Notes under the pieces: model-generated
Databases searched by the model: none
What the model was told of the DNA's origin: nothing
The model's input: only the letters and a program-made list of their open reading frames with translations
Shown here: piece by piece, positions 33,402 through 41,185 of the stretch
Numbering within the stretch: position 1 is the stretch's first letter
Layout of the letters: each line of letters starts with the position of its first letter
NCBI RefSeq assembly: GCF_010725725.1
Contig: NZ_AP022599.1
Coordinates: 4,898,001-4,962,000 of the forward strand
From: Mycolicibacterium pulveris
Lineage (GTDB): Bacteria > Actinomycetota > Actinomycetes > Mycobacteriales > Mycobacteriaceae
DNA length: 64,000 nt
Direction: 5' to 3'
Translations under genes and position numbers: made by a program

Positions 33402-35735
33402 TCAGAGGCCCTTCGGGCGGGTGCCGATCACACCGTCGGCGCTGAGCCGGTCCAGGTCGGATTGCGTGAGCCCGCACAACTCCGTCAGCACCTCAACGTT
33501 GTGCTCCCCCAGCGTCGGCGGCGTGCGGTACAGCCAGGCGTCGACGCCGTCGGGGCGGGCGAACGGCGGACACGGATACCGCCCCGCCCCGGTGCGGGGA
33601 TGGTCCAGCTTCTCGAAGAAGCCGCGGTGTTGCAGTTGCGGGTTGTCGACCACCAGCGACGGCGAGACCACCACTGCAGCCGGGATACCTTCCTGCACAA
33701 GGATTTCCGCGACAGCCTCGGCGTCCTGCGATGCCAGCCACTGTTCCAGCCGGGCGTCGTCGGTCCCGCCGGCGAGTTCGGCCAGGGCTGCACGTTGAGC
33801 CTCGGTGTGGGCACACACCGCGACCCAGTCGTCCTCCCCCGCGCACCGATAGATGTCCTGGACGGCTGCGGTGTGTCCACGGTTACCGCGGCGCTCCATG
33901 ATCCGGCCGAAAACCTCGTATTCCGTGGTCTGCGCGGCGGTTACGTTCAACACCGTCTCGATCATCGGCACCTCGACCAGCTGCCCCCGGCCTGTGCGTT
34001 CGGCGTAAGCCAGCGCGGCGAGCAGCGCGAATGCGGCATGCGCGCCCGCCAGCGGATCACACGCACCGCGCGGTGCGACCGGCGGCCCGTCGGGCAGCCC
34101 GGTCACCCACGCCAGGCCGGCGATCTGCTCCATGGTCGGGGCGAACCCCACCCGGTCCCGCCACGGACCGGTCAGGCCGAACGCCGGCATCCGGACCGTC
34201 ACCAGCCGCGGGTTGATGTCCAGCAAGACGTCGGCGCCGAGGCCGAACTGGTCCATCACGCGCGGCGAGAAGTTCTCCACCACGGCGTCGGCCTTGCCCA
34301 CCAGTTCCTTGACCAGGCGCACACCGTCGGGTGACTGCAGATCCAGTGTCACCGAACGCTTGTTGGTGTTCATGGCGTGAAAGACCCAGCCGTACTCCCA
34401 CCAGTCGTCGACGTCCTTGCGCATGCCGCCCGAGTATCGAATTCCGTCCGGGCGTTGCACCGATTCGATCTTGATCACGTCGGCCCCGAACGCCGCCAGG
34501 GCATGGGTGGCCGCCGGACCGGCCCAGAACGCGGTGAAGTCGACGACGCGGACGCCGGCAAGCGGCCGGCCACCCGAGGTCGTCGTCGCACCCGCGTACG
34601 TCCTTGGCCGCCAGAGCGGTTCGTTATCGGCACTTCCGACCGCAGGCGCCGGGCGCACCGGTGCCGGCTGGGCTTCGGACATCAGCCACGGCGGGCGCGG
34701 TTGCCGGAAGCCCGCCGGGTGGTTCACATACACTCCCCGCTGCGCCATGTGGTCCATCGCCGGAATGGTCGCGCCGTTGCCCAGCGGAGCCAGCGGCAGC
34801 CGGAACAGCTGCCCGAGCTCGACGACCTCCTCGACGGTGCGGGACCGCATCCACGGGCCGATGCGCTCACGGATCCAATCGCGGTAGTCCCAGCGGCCGA
34901 GCTGGAACTGCAGCGCGGGAATGTCGGTGAACTCCGGGCACTCGACCATCGCGGCGAAGTCCAGCCACTGCTGGCCGGTCACCATGCTGATCCCGACGAA
35001 GCCGTCTTTGGCCTGCTCGATCGACGGCACCTCGACCGAGCGTCTGACGGGCGGCACCCGCAGCAGCTGCGAATGCAGCCATTCGCTGCTCTGCATCAGC
35101 GTCACGGCCTCGAGCATCGACATGTCGAGATGACCACCGGCCCCGCCGGTGCGAACCCGCCGGTGCAGCGCCAGCGCGCCGTAGGCGGCCCACACCCCGC
35201 CCATGTACTCCCCCAGCTCGCCCCCGATCGAAATCGGCGGGCCCGCCGGATCACCGCGAAAACCCGTCAGCCCGGACGCCGCCTGCAGGGTGAACTCGGT
35301 TGCCGGGCGCTGCGCCCACGGGCCGGTCCAACCGAAGTCGGAGATGGTGACGACGACGCAGTGTGGTGCGGCCGCCAGCAGCCGCCGCGGATCGATGTCC
35401 CGGCTGACCGCTTCACCGCGGTTCGCCGTCAGCACGACGATATCGGCGCGCGTAAGCAGATCGCCGGAAAGCTGTGTGATGCTTCGCTTTCCAGCATTGA
35501 GGTAGCTGAACAACGGTGAGTCCGCCCCGGCGGGCGGGACGGCGCCGGTGACGGTGTAGCGACGGAACGGATCCCCCTCCGGCGGTTCGACCTTGACCAC
35601 GTCGGCGCCGGCGTCCACCAACACTTTGCCGCAGTACGCGCCGGCGATCCGGTCGCTGACCTCGACGACGCGCAGGTCATCAAGCGGGGTCGGTGCTACA
35701 TCGCCCACGCGTGCGACCTCCTCGTTTTTGGCCAT
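33402..35735 (-). CDS. Tandem fused CaiB/BaiF (family III) CoA-transferase
   Basis: A 777-residue protein made of two class III CoA-transferase modules: about 17-370 and 390-765. Each starts with the family opening (LDDLRVVEVSDRIAGAYCGK; LAGVRVVDFTAFWAGPAATH). In the second module the catalytic Asp is D560 (CDPLAGAHAAF). At the aligned place the first module has Glu176 (EYMGGVWAAY). Class III enzymes are normally interlocked dimers, so the fusion may build one asymmetric active pair. It would pass CoA between acyl groups. It is divergent from the GntR gene; its ATG lies at an A/T-rich TAGTAACTA site. Confidence 0.9.
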   Translation of the reverse strand: MAKNEEVARVGDVAPTPLDDLRVVEVSDRIAGAYCGKVLVDAGADVVKVEPPEGDPFRRYTVTGAVPPAGADSPLFSYLNAGKRSITQLSGDLLTRADIVVLTANRGEAVSRDIDPRRLLAAAPHCVVVTISDFGWTGPWAQRPATEFTLQAASGLTGFRGDPAGPPISIGGELGEYMGGVWAAYGALALHRRVRTGGAGGHLDMSMLEAVTLMQSSEWLHSQLLRVPPVRRSVEVPSIEQAKDGFVGISMVTGQQWLDFAAMVECPEFTDIPALQFQLGRWDYRDWIRERIGPWMRSRTVEEVVELGQLFRLPLAPLGNGATIPAMDHMAQRGVYVNHPAGFRQPRPPWLMSEAQPAPVRPAPAVGSADNEPLWRPRTYAGATTTSGGRPLAGVRVVDFTAFWAGPAATHALAAFGADVIKIESVQRPDGIRYSGGMRKDVDDWWEYGWVFHAMNTNKRSVTLDLQSPDGVRLVKELVGKADAVVENFSPRVMDQFGLGADVLLDINPRLVTVRMPAFGLTGPWRDRVGFAPTMEQIAGLAWVTGLPDGPPVAPRGACDPLAGAHAAFALLAALAYAERTGRGQLVEVPMIETVLNVTAAQTTEYEVFGRIMERRGNRGHTAAVQDIYRCAGEDDWVAVCAHTEAQRAALAELAGGTDDARLEQWLASQDAEAVAEILVQEGIPAAVVVSPSLVVDNPQLQHRGFFEKLDHPRTGAGRYPCPPFARPDGVDAWLYRTPPTLGEHNVEVLTELCGLTQSDLDRLSADGVIGTRPKGL

Positions 35736-35737
35736 CT

Positions 35738-35746
35738 TAGTAACTA
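35738..35746. promoter_or_regulatory. Possible GntR (FadR-type) site in divergent promoter
   Basis: TAGTAACTA is a 9-base odd palindrome within CATCTTAGTAACTATTGG, three bases upstream of the CaiB/BaiF start codon and 55 bases before the GntR start. FadR-subfamily regulators often bind short N-GT-N(0-3)-AC-N sites near their own gene. It also resembles the AATAGTAAAGAT motif of sites A to C, imperfectly. Confidence 0.35.
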
Positions 35747-35800
35747 TTGGCGGATAGCCGGTCCGGGTGGCTGCGCTGTCGCTGTTAATATTGCGATGTC

Positions 35801-36610
35801 ATGACAACGCTGGGTATCGGTCCCGAAGCGCGACGTCGGTTAGGGGCCCGCAGAACCGCCGAGATCGTCGCCGATGAACTTCGCCGTCAGATCATCGAGG
35901 GCGAGCTGTCCGACGGTGATCTGCTGCCCCGCCAGGAAGTGCTCGTCGAACAGTTCAATGTGAGCCTGGTGTCGCTGCGAGAAGCGTTGCGGATATTGGA
36001 AACCGAGGGCCTGGTGTCGGTGCGCCGCGGCAACCGCGGTGGCGCCGTCGTGCACGCGCCGGCCAAAGCGAGCGCGGCCTACATGCTCGGGCTGCTGCTG
36101 CAGAGCGACTACGTGCCCCTCGCCGACCTCGGCACGGCCCTGCAAGAACTCGACCCGATGTGCGCCGCCCTTGCCGCGCGTCGCCCGGACCGCGCCAAGA
36201 CATTGATACCCAAGCTCAAAAAGCTCAACGATGCGATGGCCGAACACATCGAGGACGGCGCGCGCTTCACCGAGATCGGCGGGCAGTTCCACGACGAGAT
36301 CGTGCGTGGCTGCGGCAACCACACGATGACCGCGGTCGTCGGCAGCCTGGAGACGTTGTGGACCGGGCACCTGAACTGGTGGGCCCAGGAGACCGCCGCC
36401 CGCGGCGAGTACCCGTCGTTGAGCAGACGCCGCATCGCATTGCGCGTGCACACCAAGATCGTCGACGCCATCGAGGCCGGTGACGCCGAACGCGCCAGGA
36501 AGCTGGCCGCGCGCCACGTCGCCGACACCCAGACCTACCTGCTCGCAGGCGATCCCGAGCAGCGGATCGTGGCGCTCTCGCCGCAGGCCTTGGCCCAACG
36601 CCAACGCTGA
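35801..36610 (+). CDS. GntR-family (FadR/FCD subfamily) transcriptional regulator
   Basis: A 269-residue regulator. The winged helix spans about 20-85 (EIVADELRRQIIEGELSDGD, EQFNVSLVSLREALRILETE, VRRGNRGG). The rest is an FCD ligand-binding domain with the metal-binding histidines likely in QFHDEIVRGCGNH and RKLAARHVADT. FadR-type regulators sense carboxylates or acyl-CoAs. It is divergent from the CoA-transferase and 11 bases before the SDR gene, so it is a good candidate controller of this block. Confidence 0.9.
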   Translation: MTTLGIGPEARRRLGARRTAEIVADELRRQIIEGELSDGDLLPRQEVLVEQFNVSLVSLREALRILETEGLVSVRRGNRGGAVVHAPAKASAAYMLGLLLQSDYVPLADLGTALQELDPMCAALAARRPDRAKTLIPKLKKLNDAMAEHIEDGARFTEIGGQFHDEIVRGCGNHTMTAVVGSLETLWTGHLNWWAQETAARGEYPSLSRRRIALRVHTKIVDAIEAGDAERARKLAARHVADTQTYLLAGDPEQRIVALSPQALAQRQR

Positions 36611-36621
36611 AAGGGTGTGAC

Positions 36622-37335
36622 ATGCGCACGGCCCTGATCACCGGCGGCAGCGGTGGCATCGGAAAAGCCTGTGCCCACAGGCTCGTCGTAGCGGGCTACG
36701 ACGTCATCCTGACCGCCCGGCGAGAAGAGCCGTTGCGCGCGGCCGCCCGGGAGACCGGCGCCCGCTACGTCGTCGCCGACGCCAGTGAACCCGAAGCGTT
36801 TCAGCCCGCGGTCGACGCGGCCGACCGACTCGATCTGGTGGTGCACGCCTCGGGCGTCCTCGGCGGCACCTACGCGCGCAAACAGACCTTCGCGCAATGG
36901 CGCACCACCATCTCGGCCAACCTGGACTCGTGCTTCGTGGTGACCTCGGCCGCACTGCCGCGGATGACGGCCGGGTCGCGCTTCGTGTTCGTCTCCTCCT
37001 CGGCGGCACACGAACCGATGCGGGCCCGCACCGCCTATTCGGCCTCGAAAGCGGGCATGAACGCGTTCGCGGCCGCGCTGGCACAGGAAGTGGACCGCGA
37101 CGGCATCAACGTGCACGTCGTCACGCCGGGGCCGGTCGAAACCGAGATGCTGCAGGACGTGCCCTTCGAGATGTACGCCATCCGCGCCGCCGATGTCGCC
37201 GAGGCCGTCGCCTGGCTGGACACCCTCGACCCGTCGGTGGACCTGCCCGAGATCAGGTTGCACGCCGTCACCCGCGGCCCGTCGGCGCGCGCGCCGGTGG
37301 TTCCGTTGGAGGCGCAGCGCCGCGCAGGCAAGTGA
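36622..37335 (+). CDS. Short-chain dehydrogenase/reductase
   Basis: A 237-residue classical SDR: cofactor motif ALITGGSGGIGKACA, Asn in TISANLDS, catalytic Ser in VFVSSSAA, and YSASKAG with the catalytic Tyr and Lys. It would oxidise or reduce a secondary alcohol/ketone with NAD(P). It follows the GntR gene by 11 bases and is convergent with the amidohydrolase pair, with only 2 bases between stops. Confidence 0.92.
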   Translation: MRTALITGGSGGIGKACAHRLVVAGYDVILTARREEPLRAAARETGARYVVADASEPEAFQPAVDAADRLDLVVHASGVLGGTYARKQTFAQWRTTISANLDSCFVVTSAALPRMTAGSRFVFVSSSAAHEPMRARTAYSASKAGMNAFAAALAQEVDRDGINVHVVTPGPVETEMLQDVPFEMYAIRAADVAEAVAWLDTLDPSVDLPEIRLHAVTRGPSARAPVVPLEAQRRAGK

Positions 37336-37337
37336 TT

Positions 37338-38471
37338 TCAGAGCGCCTTGACCGTCGACGGCAGACCGTAGAGTGCGGTGGCGTTGCCGCGCATGATGCG
37401 CTCGCGCTGATCTTCGGGGAACCGGCGGATGGCCCACTGCGGTGAGTCGTAGCTCCAGTGCGGATAGTCGGTCGAGAACATCAGGTTATCGCCGAGATCC
37501 ATCATCTCCAGGTACTCCCGATACACCGCGACGTTGACCTCTTCCAGCGGTTGGGTGGTGAACCGGACGTGTTCAAGCACGTACTCCGACGGTCGGCGGC
37601 GCACCAGAGGCAGATCGGCCTTGCGCTGCTCCCAGATCCGGTCCATTCGCCACATCACCGGCATCGCCCAGGTGAAGCCGCCCTCGACGAACACGATCCG
37701 CAGCCCGGGGTGGCGGTCGAATGCCCCGTCGAACACCAGGCTCGTCAAGTGGGCCGCGTACAGCAGCGGCCAGGAGGCGAAGAAGTCATGCCAGTGCGCC
37801 GGATTGCCGACCGGATACACCGGGATCAACTCGAACGGGGTCTGGCCCATCAGGTGGGTGGCCACCGGAAGTCCGTGTCGTGACGCGGCTTCGTAGATCG
37901 GGTCGAAATGTGAGCTGCCGAACGGGATTCCGCGTGTCTGCGGTGTCATCAACACCTCGGCCATGTACGGGTGACCGGCCCATCGTTCGATCTCGCGCGC
38001 CGAGCGCACCGGGTCCTGTGCGGTGACGCTGATCGTGCCCCGCCACCGCCCGTGCCAATTGTTCTCACCCAGCCACACGTCGGCCAGCCAGTCGTTGTGG
38101 GTGGCTTTGAGGATGTGCTCGGCCTCGGGAAGCTGCACGTCGCACATCGGCTCCAGCAGCGCGATGCTCACCCCGGCGTCGATCAGCAGTTGCTTGGCGG
38201 CGAACTCCGGATCGCTTCCTGGCGCGCCTCCACCCGGCGGGACGGCGTCGACCCGTAATGACATGGTCTTGTAGGAGTCCGGGGTGTCGTAGAAGTGCGG
38301 AATCGGGGATCTCGCGTTGCCGGTGGGCCAGAGCCGGTCCTTCCACTGCGCGGGGGCGTAGGCCTTGAGCACCTCGGTGGAGACGGGCAGCGGATGGACA
38401 TCGGTGTCGACGATCGTCACCTCGACGTCTCGGGCGGTGTCTGCACGGGCTTGGCTGCCGATCGTCGTCAC
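37338..38471 (-). CDS. Amidohydrolase (PF04909, ACMSD-like), canonical-type copy
   Basis: A 377-residue TIM-barrel protein of the amidohydrolase_2 family, which includes metal-dependent decarboxylases and hydrolases. Candidate metal ligands are D24 and H26 of VDTDVHP, H206 of VATHLMG, and D335 of STDYPHW. The GTG start overlaps the stop of the second amidohydrolase by 4 bases (GTGA). Roles in decarboxylation or ring-fission product hydrolysis are possible. Its paralogue upstream lacks several of these ligands. Confidence 0.88.
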   Translation of the reverse strand: MTTIGSQARADTARDVEVTIVDTDVHPLPVSTEVLKAYAPAQWKDRLWPTGNARSPIPHFYDTPDSYKTMSLRVDAVPPGGGAPGSDPEFAAKQLLIDAGVSIALLEPMCDVQLPEAEHILKATHNDWLADVWLGENNWHGRWRGTISVTAQDPVRSAREIERWAGHPYMAEVLMTPQTRGIPFGSSHFDPIYEAASRHGLPVATHLMGQTPFELIPVYPVGNPAHWHDFFASWPLLYAAHLTSLVFDGAFDRHPGLRIVFVEGGFTWAMPVMWRMDRIWEQRKADLPLVRRRPSEYVLEHVRFTTQPLEEVNVAVYREYLEMMDLGDNLMFSTDYPHWSYDSPQWAIRRFPEDQRERIMRGNATALYGLPSTVKAL

Positions 38472-39523
38472 AGCCGGCTCCCCTCCAGTTCAGCGATGGC
38501 GTACAGCTCGGCGGCGTTGCGCCACAGCACCTTTTCGCGCTGCACGTCGTTGAGCCCGGCGACCGCCGACTCGACCGCCGTCGTCGACCAGTGTGGATAG
38601 TTCGACCCGTACATGAGCAACGTGGACTTGTCCGTGTAGTCCATCCAGCGCTCGGTGAGCGTGGTGTCGGTCGGTCCGTCGAGCGCCGACGTACAGAACC
38701 GGACGTGATCGCGAAGATACTGGCTCGGATAGCGGTCGACCCACGGCGTTTGGTCCCGCATCGACATCCAGAACGTGTCCAGCCGCCACATCAACGGGGT
38801 GAGGATGTCATAGCCCCCGTCGGCGAAGACGAACCGCAGGCCGGCGTGGCGGCCGAAGGTCCCCTCGATGATCAGTGTCGCCAAATGCACGAAAGCGTTC
38901 AGCGGCATCAACGCGGCGTACCCGGGATAGGTGTGGGCGTGGCCGGCGAACGTCGGCGCGTAGTCAACTCCGTTGCCGCCGTTGATGTGTACGGCCACAG
39001 GCAGCCCGTGCGCGGCCGCCGCCTCCCAGATCGGCTCGAACATCGGCTTGCCGTAGGGCTCGCGCGACTGCAGCGGCACACCGACCTGCGCCATCTGCGG
39101 ATGCCTCGCCAGCCGTTCTATCTCGGCGACCGCGCCCTTGACGTCCTCGGGGTTGACGCGAATGGTGCCACGGAGCCGGCCCGTCGTGTCGGCCTCCAGC
39201 CAGCGCTCGATCAGCCAGTCGTTGACCGCCGCGCAGATGCAACTGTTGAGCAGATAGTCGGCGATGTTGCCGCGCGTCAACGGGTTCAAGATCGCCACGT
39301 CGACGCCGCCGTCGACCAGGTGGCGCGCCACGGTCTCGGGATCCGAGCCCGGATAGTGCTCGCCGTAGAGGTCTTGGCGGTAGTCCCCGCCGGGGGCCTG
39401 GTACCACTGCTGCTCGACATCGGGGATGGCGCGCAGCTTGTGCGCGGCGGGCAGATAGCGCCGGATCTCGGAGTTGTACCGGAAATGCGGTTGGACGTTG
39501 GCGTCGATGATCGGGGTTCTCAT
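38468..39523 (-). CDS. Amidohydrolase (PF04909) paralogue with replaced metal ligands
   Basis: A 351-residue protein with the same fold as its neighbour, but at the aligned positions D24/H26 become N9/Q11 (IIDANVQPH), and D335 becomes N308 (GSNYPHW); H179 (VAVHING) is kept. It therefore probably cannot bind the usual metal. It may be a partner subunit, a metal-free enzyme, or inactive. The start ATG 39523 overlaps the Rieske ferredoxin stop by 4 bases. Confidence 0.86.
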   Translation of the reverse strand: MRTPIIDANVQPHFRYNSEIRRYLPAAHKLRAIPDVEQQWYQAPGGDYRQDLYGEHYPGSDPETVARHLVDGGVDVAILNPLTRGNIADYLLNSCICAAVNDWLIERWLEADTTGRLRGTIRVNPEDVKGAVAEIERLARHPQMAQVGVPLQSREPYGKPMFEPIWEAAAAHGLPVAVHINGGNGVDYAPTFAGHAHTYPGYAALMPLNAFVHLATLIIEGTFGRHAGLRFVFADGGYDILTPLMWRLDTFWMSMRDQTPWVDRYPSQYLRDHVRFCTSALDGPTDTTLTERWMDYTDKSTLLMYGSNYPHWSTTAVESAVAGLNDVQREKVLWRNAAELYAIAELEGSRL

Positions 39524-39876
39524 GCCGTCAGGAACACCTGCCCGTCGACGACGTCGACCTGGTAGGTGCGCACCCGTTTGCCGGGATCGGCCAGGCTCAC
39601 CCCGGTGGTGATGTCGAACTCCCATTGGTGCCAAGGGCATCGGAGGATGCGGCCGGCGCGGGTCTGGCGTATCCGGCCCGGCGCGTCGGGGTCGAACTCG
39701 TTGGCGCCGCCGACATAACCGGCGCACAGCGGCGCGCCTTCGTGAGCACAGTAGTTGGCGATGGCGTGCAGCGAGCCGTCGATGTTGTAGATCCCGACCC
39801 CGAACCTGCCCGCAGGCACCAGCTTCATGCTGCCCGGAGGCAAGTCCTCGATCGCGCATATCGCCAGGCGCTGCAT
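39520..39876 (-). CDS. Rieske-type [2Fe-2S] ferredoxin
   Basis: A 118-residue protein with one Rieske cluster: CAHEGAPLC and CPWHQWEFD. It is the size of ferredoxin components of multicomponent dioxygenases, although similar small proteins also act alone. It is the first gene of a three-gene operon with the two amidohydrolases, overlapping the next by 4 bases. It may feed electrons to the Rieske oxygenase at 30890 or to a P450. The ATG at 39876 lies 31 bases from motif site C. Confidence 0.9.
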   Translation of the reverse strand: MQRLAICAIEDLPPGSMKLVPAGRFGVGIYNIDGSLHAIANYCAHEGAPLCAGYVGGANEFDPDAPGRIRQTRAGRILRCPWHQWEFDITTGVSLADPGKRVRTYQVDVVDGQVFLTA

Positions 39877-39907
39877 TCCATCCCCTCGGTCTCCTTGACC
39901 CGGATTA

Positions 39908-39929
39908 CCTAAAATAGTAAAGATAAGAA
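39908..39929. promoter_or_regulatory. Candidate operator, composite A/T-rich motif (site C)
   Basis: CCTAAAATAGTAAA (39908-39921) is exactly the motif of site B. The overlapping GTAAAGATAAGAA (39917-39929) matches site A in 12 of 13 positions. It lies between the divergent Rieske ferredoxin operon and the P450-alcohol dehydrogenase operon. Confidence 0.6.
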
Positions 39930-39965
39930 GATAGCGCGCAAGATGCGCTGGTTCGGGAGGCGCAG

Positions 39966-41183
39966 GTGACGATCAGCATCGATTCCGACGGCCCGGCCGC
40001 TCCCGACTTGGTGCATGATCCCTACGCCTTCTTCGCCTACAAACGCAGAACCGAACCGGTGTGGCGGGGCACCATCATGGACACCGCCATGGCGCCGCCG
40101 GAATTGGTGGCCGCCGAGGAGTGGACGCTGTTCGACTTCGACAGCGTCTTCGCCGCCTTCCGCGACGGCGAGGTGTTCGCCTCGGAGATCTATGACAACA
40201 CGATCGGGCTGGTGCTGGGCCCCACCATCCTGAGCATGCACGGCAAGCAGCATCACGACCACCGCAGCTTGGTCGCCAAGGCTTTTCGCCAGAGCGCCCT
40301 CGATTACTGGGAGCCTGCGCTGATCGATCCGATCTGCGACCAACTGGTCGACGAGATCAAGGACGACGGCGGTGCGGACCTGGTTCAGGCGTTGACGTTC
40401 GAGTTCCCCACCCGCATCACCGCCGCGCTGTTGGGGCTGCCCCAGCAGGACCTGGAGTTGTTCCGACGATTGTCGTTGGATCTCATCTCGATCACCGAGG
40501 ACATCGAGGCAGGGCTGACCGCCTCGGTGGAGCTGGGCGCCTATTTTCAGGAGCAGGTGGACCAGCGCCGCGGCGCGCCCACCAAGGACATCATCGGTGA
40601 TCTCGTCGCCGCGGACATCGATGGTGAACGGCTCACCGACGAAGCGATCATCTCGTTTCTGCGGCTGCTACTGCCCGCCGGTCTCGAGACCACCTACCGC
40701 TCATCGAGTAACCTGCTCTACCTTCTGCTGACACATCCCGATCAACTGGATGCGGTGCAGAACGACCGCGATCTGATCCCGGCCGCGATCGAGGAGGGCC
40801 TGCGCTACGAGACGCCGCTGGTCTCGGTGCCGCGCAACACAACTCGCGAAGTTGAGGTACAGGGTGTGCGCATCCCCGCGGGCGCGCAGGTCAATCTGTG
40901 CATGGGCTCGGCCAACCGGGACGAGAAACGATGGCCTGACGCCGAGACGTTCGACATCCACCGGGAGCGCAAGCCCCATGTGTCGTTCGCGGGCGGCATC
41001 CACAGCTGCCTGGGTCTGCACCTGGCCAGGGTCGAGACCCGGGCGATGCTGACCAGCCTGTTCGACCGGGTCACCGATCTGGAACTGCTCGCCGACGACG
41101 ACACCAAGATCGTGGGCATGCCGTTCCGCTCCCCCAAGCGCCTTCCGGTGTCGTTTCGCGTCGCGTCTGCGGGGCCGGCCTGA
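39966..41183 (+). CDS. Cytochrome P450
   Basis: A 405-residue P450 with haem loop FAGGIHSCLGLHLAR, ExxR in EEGLRYET, and an I-helix LLPAGLETTYR, where the usual acidic-Thr pair is Glu-Thr. GTG start behind GGGAGGCG. It overlaps no gene and is followed two bases later by the alcohol dehydrogenase, so hydroxylation followed by alcohol oxidation is the natural reading. Its divergent partner encodes a Rieske ferredoxin. Confidence 0.93.
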   Translation: MTISIDSDGPAAPDLVHDPYAFFAYKRRTEPVWRGTIMDTAMAPPELVAAEEWTLFDFDSVFAAFRDGEVFASEIYDNTIGLVLGPTILSMHGKQHHDHRSLVAKAFRQSALDYWEPALIDPICDQLVDEIKDDGGADLVQALTFEFPTRITAALLGLPQQDLELFRRLSLDLISITEDIEAGLTASVELGAYFQEQVDQRRGAPTKDIIGDLVAADIDGERLTDEAIISFLRLLLPAGLETTYRSSSNLLYLLLTHPDQLDAVQNDRDLIPAAIEEGLRYETPLVSVPRNTTREVEVQGVRIPAGAQVNLCMGSANRDEKRWPDAETFDIHRERKPHVSFAGGIHSCLGLHLARVETRAMLTSLFDRVTDLELLADDDTKIVGMPFRSPKRLPVSFRVASAGPA

Positions 41184-41185
41184 GC

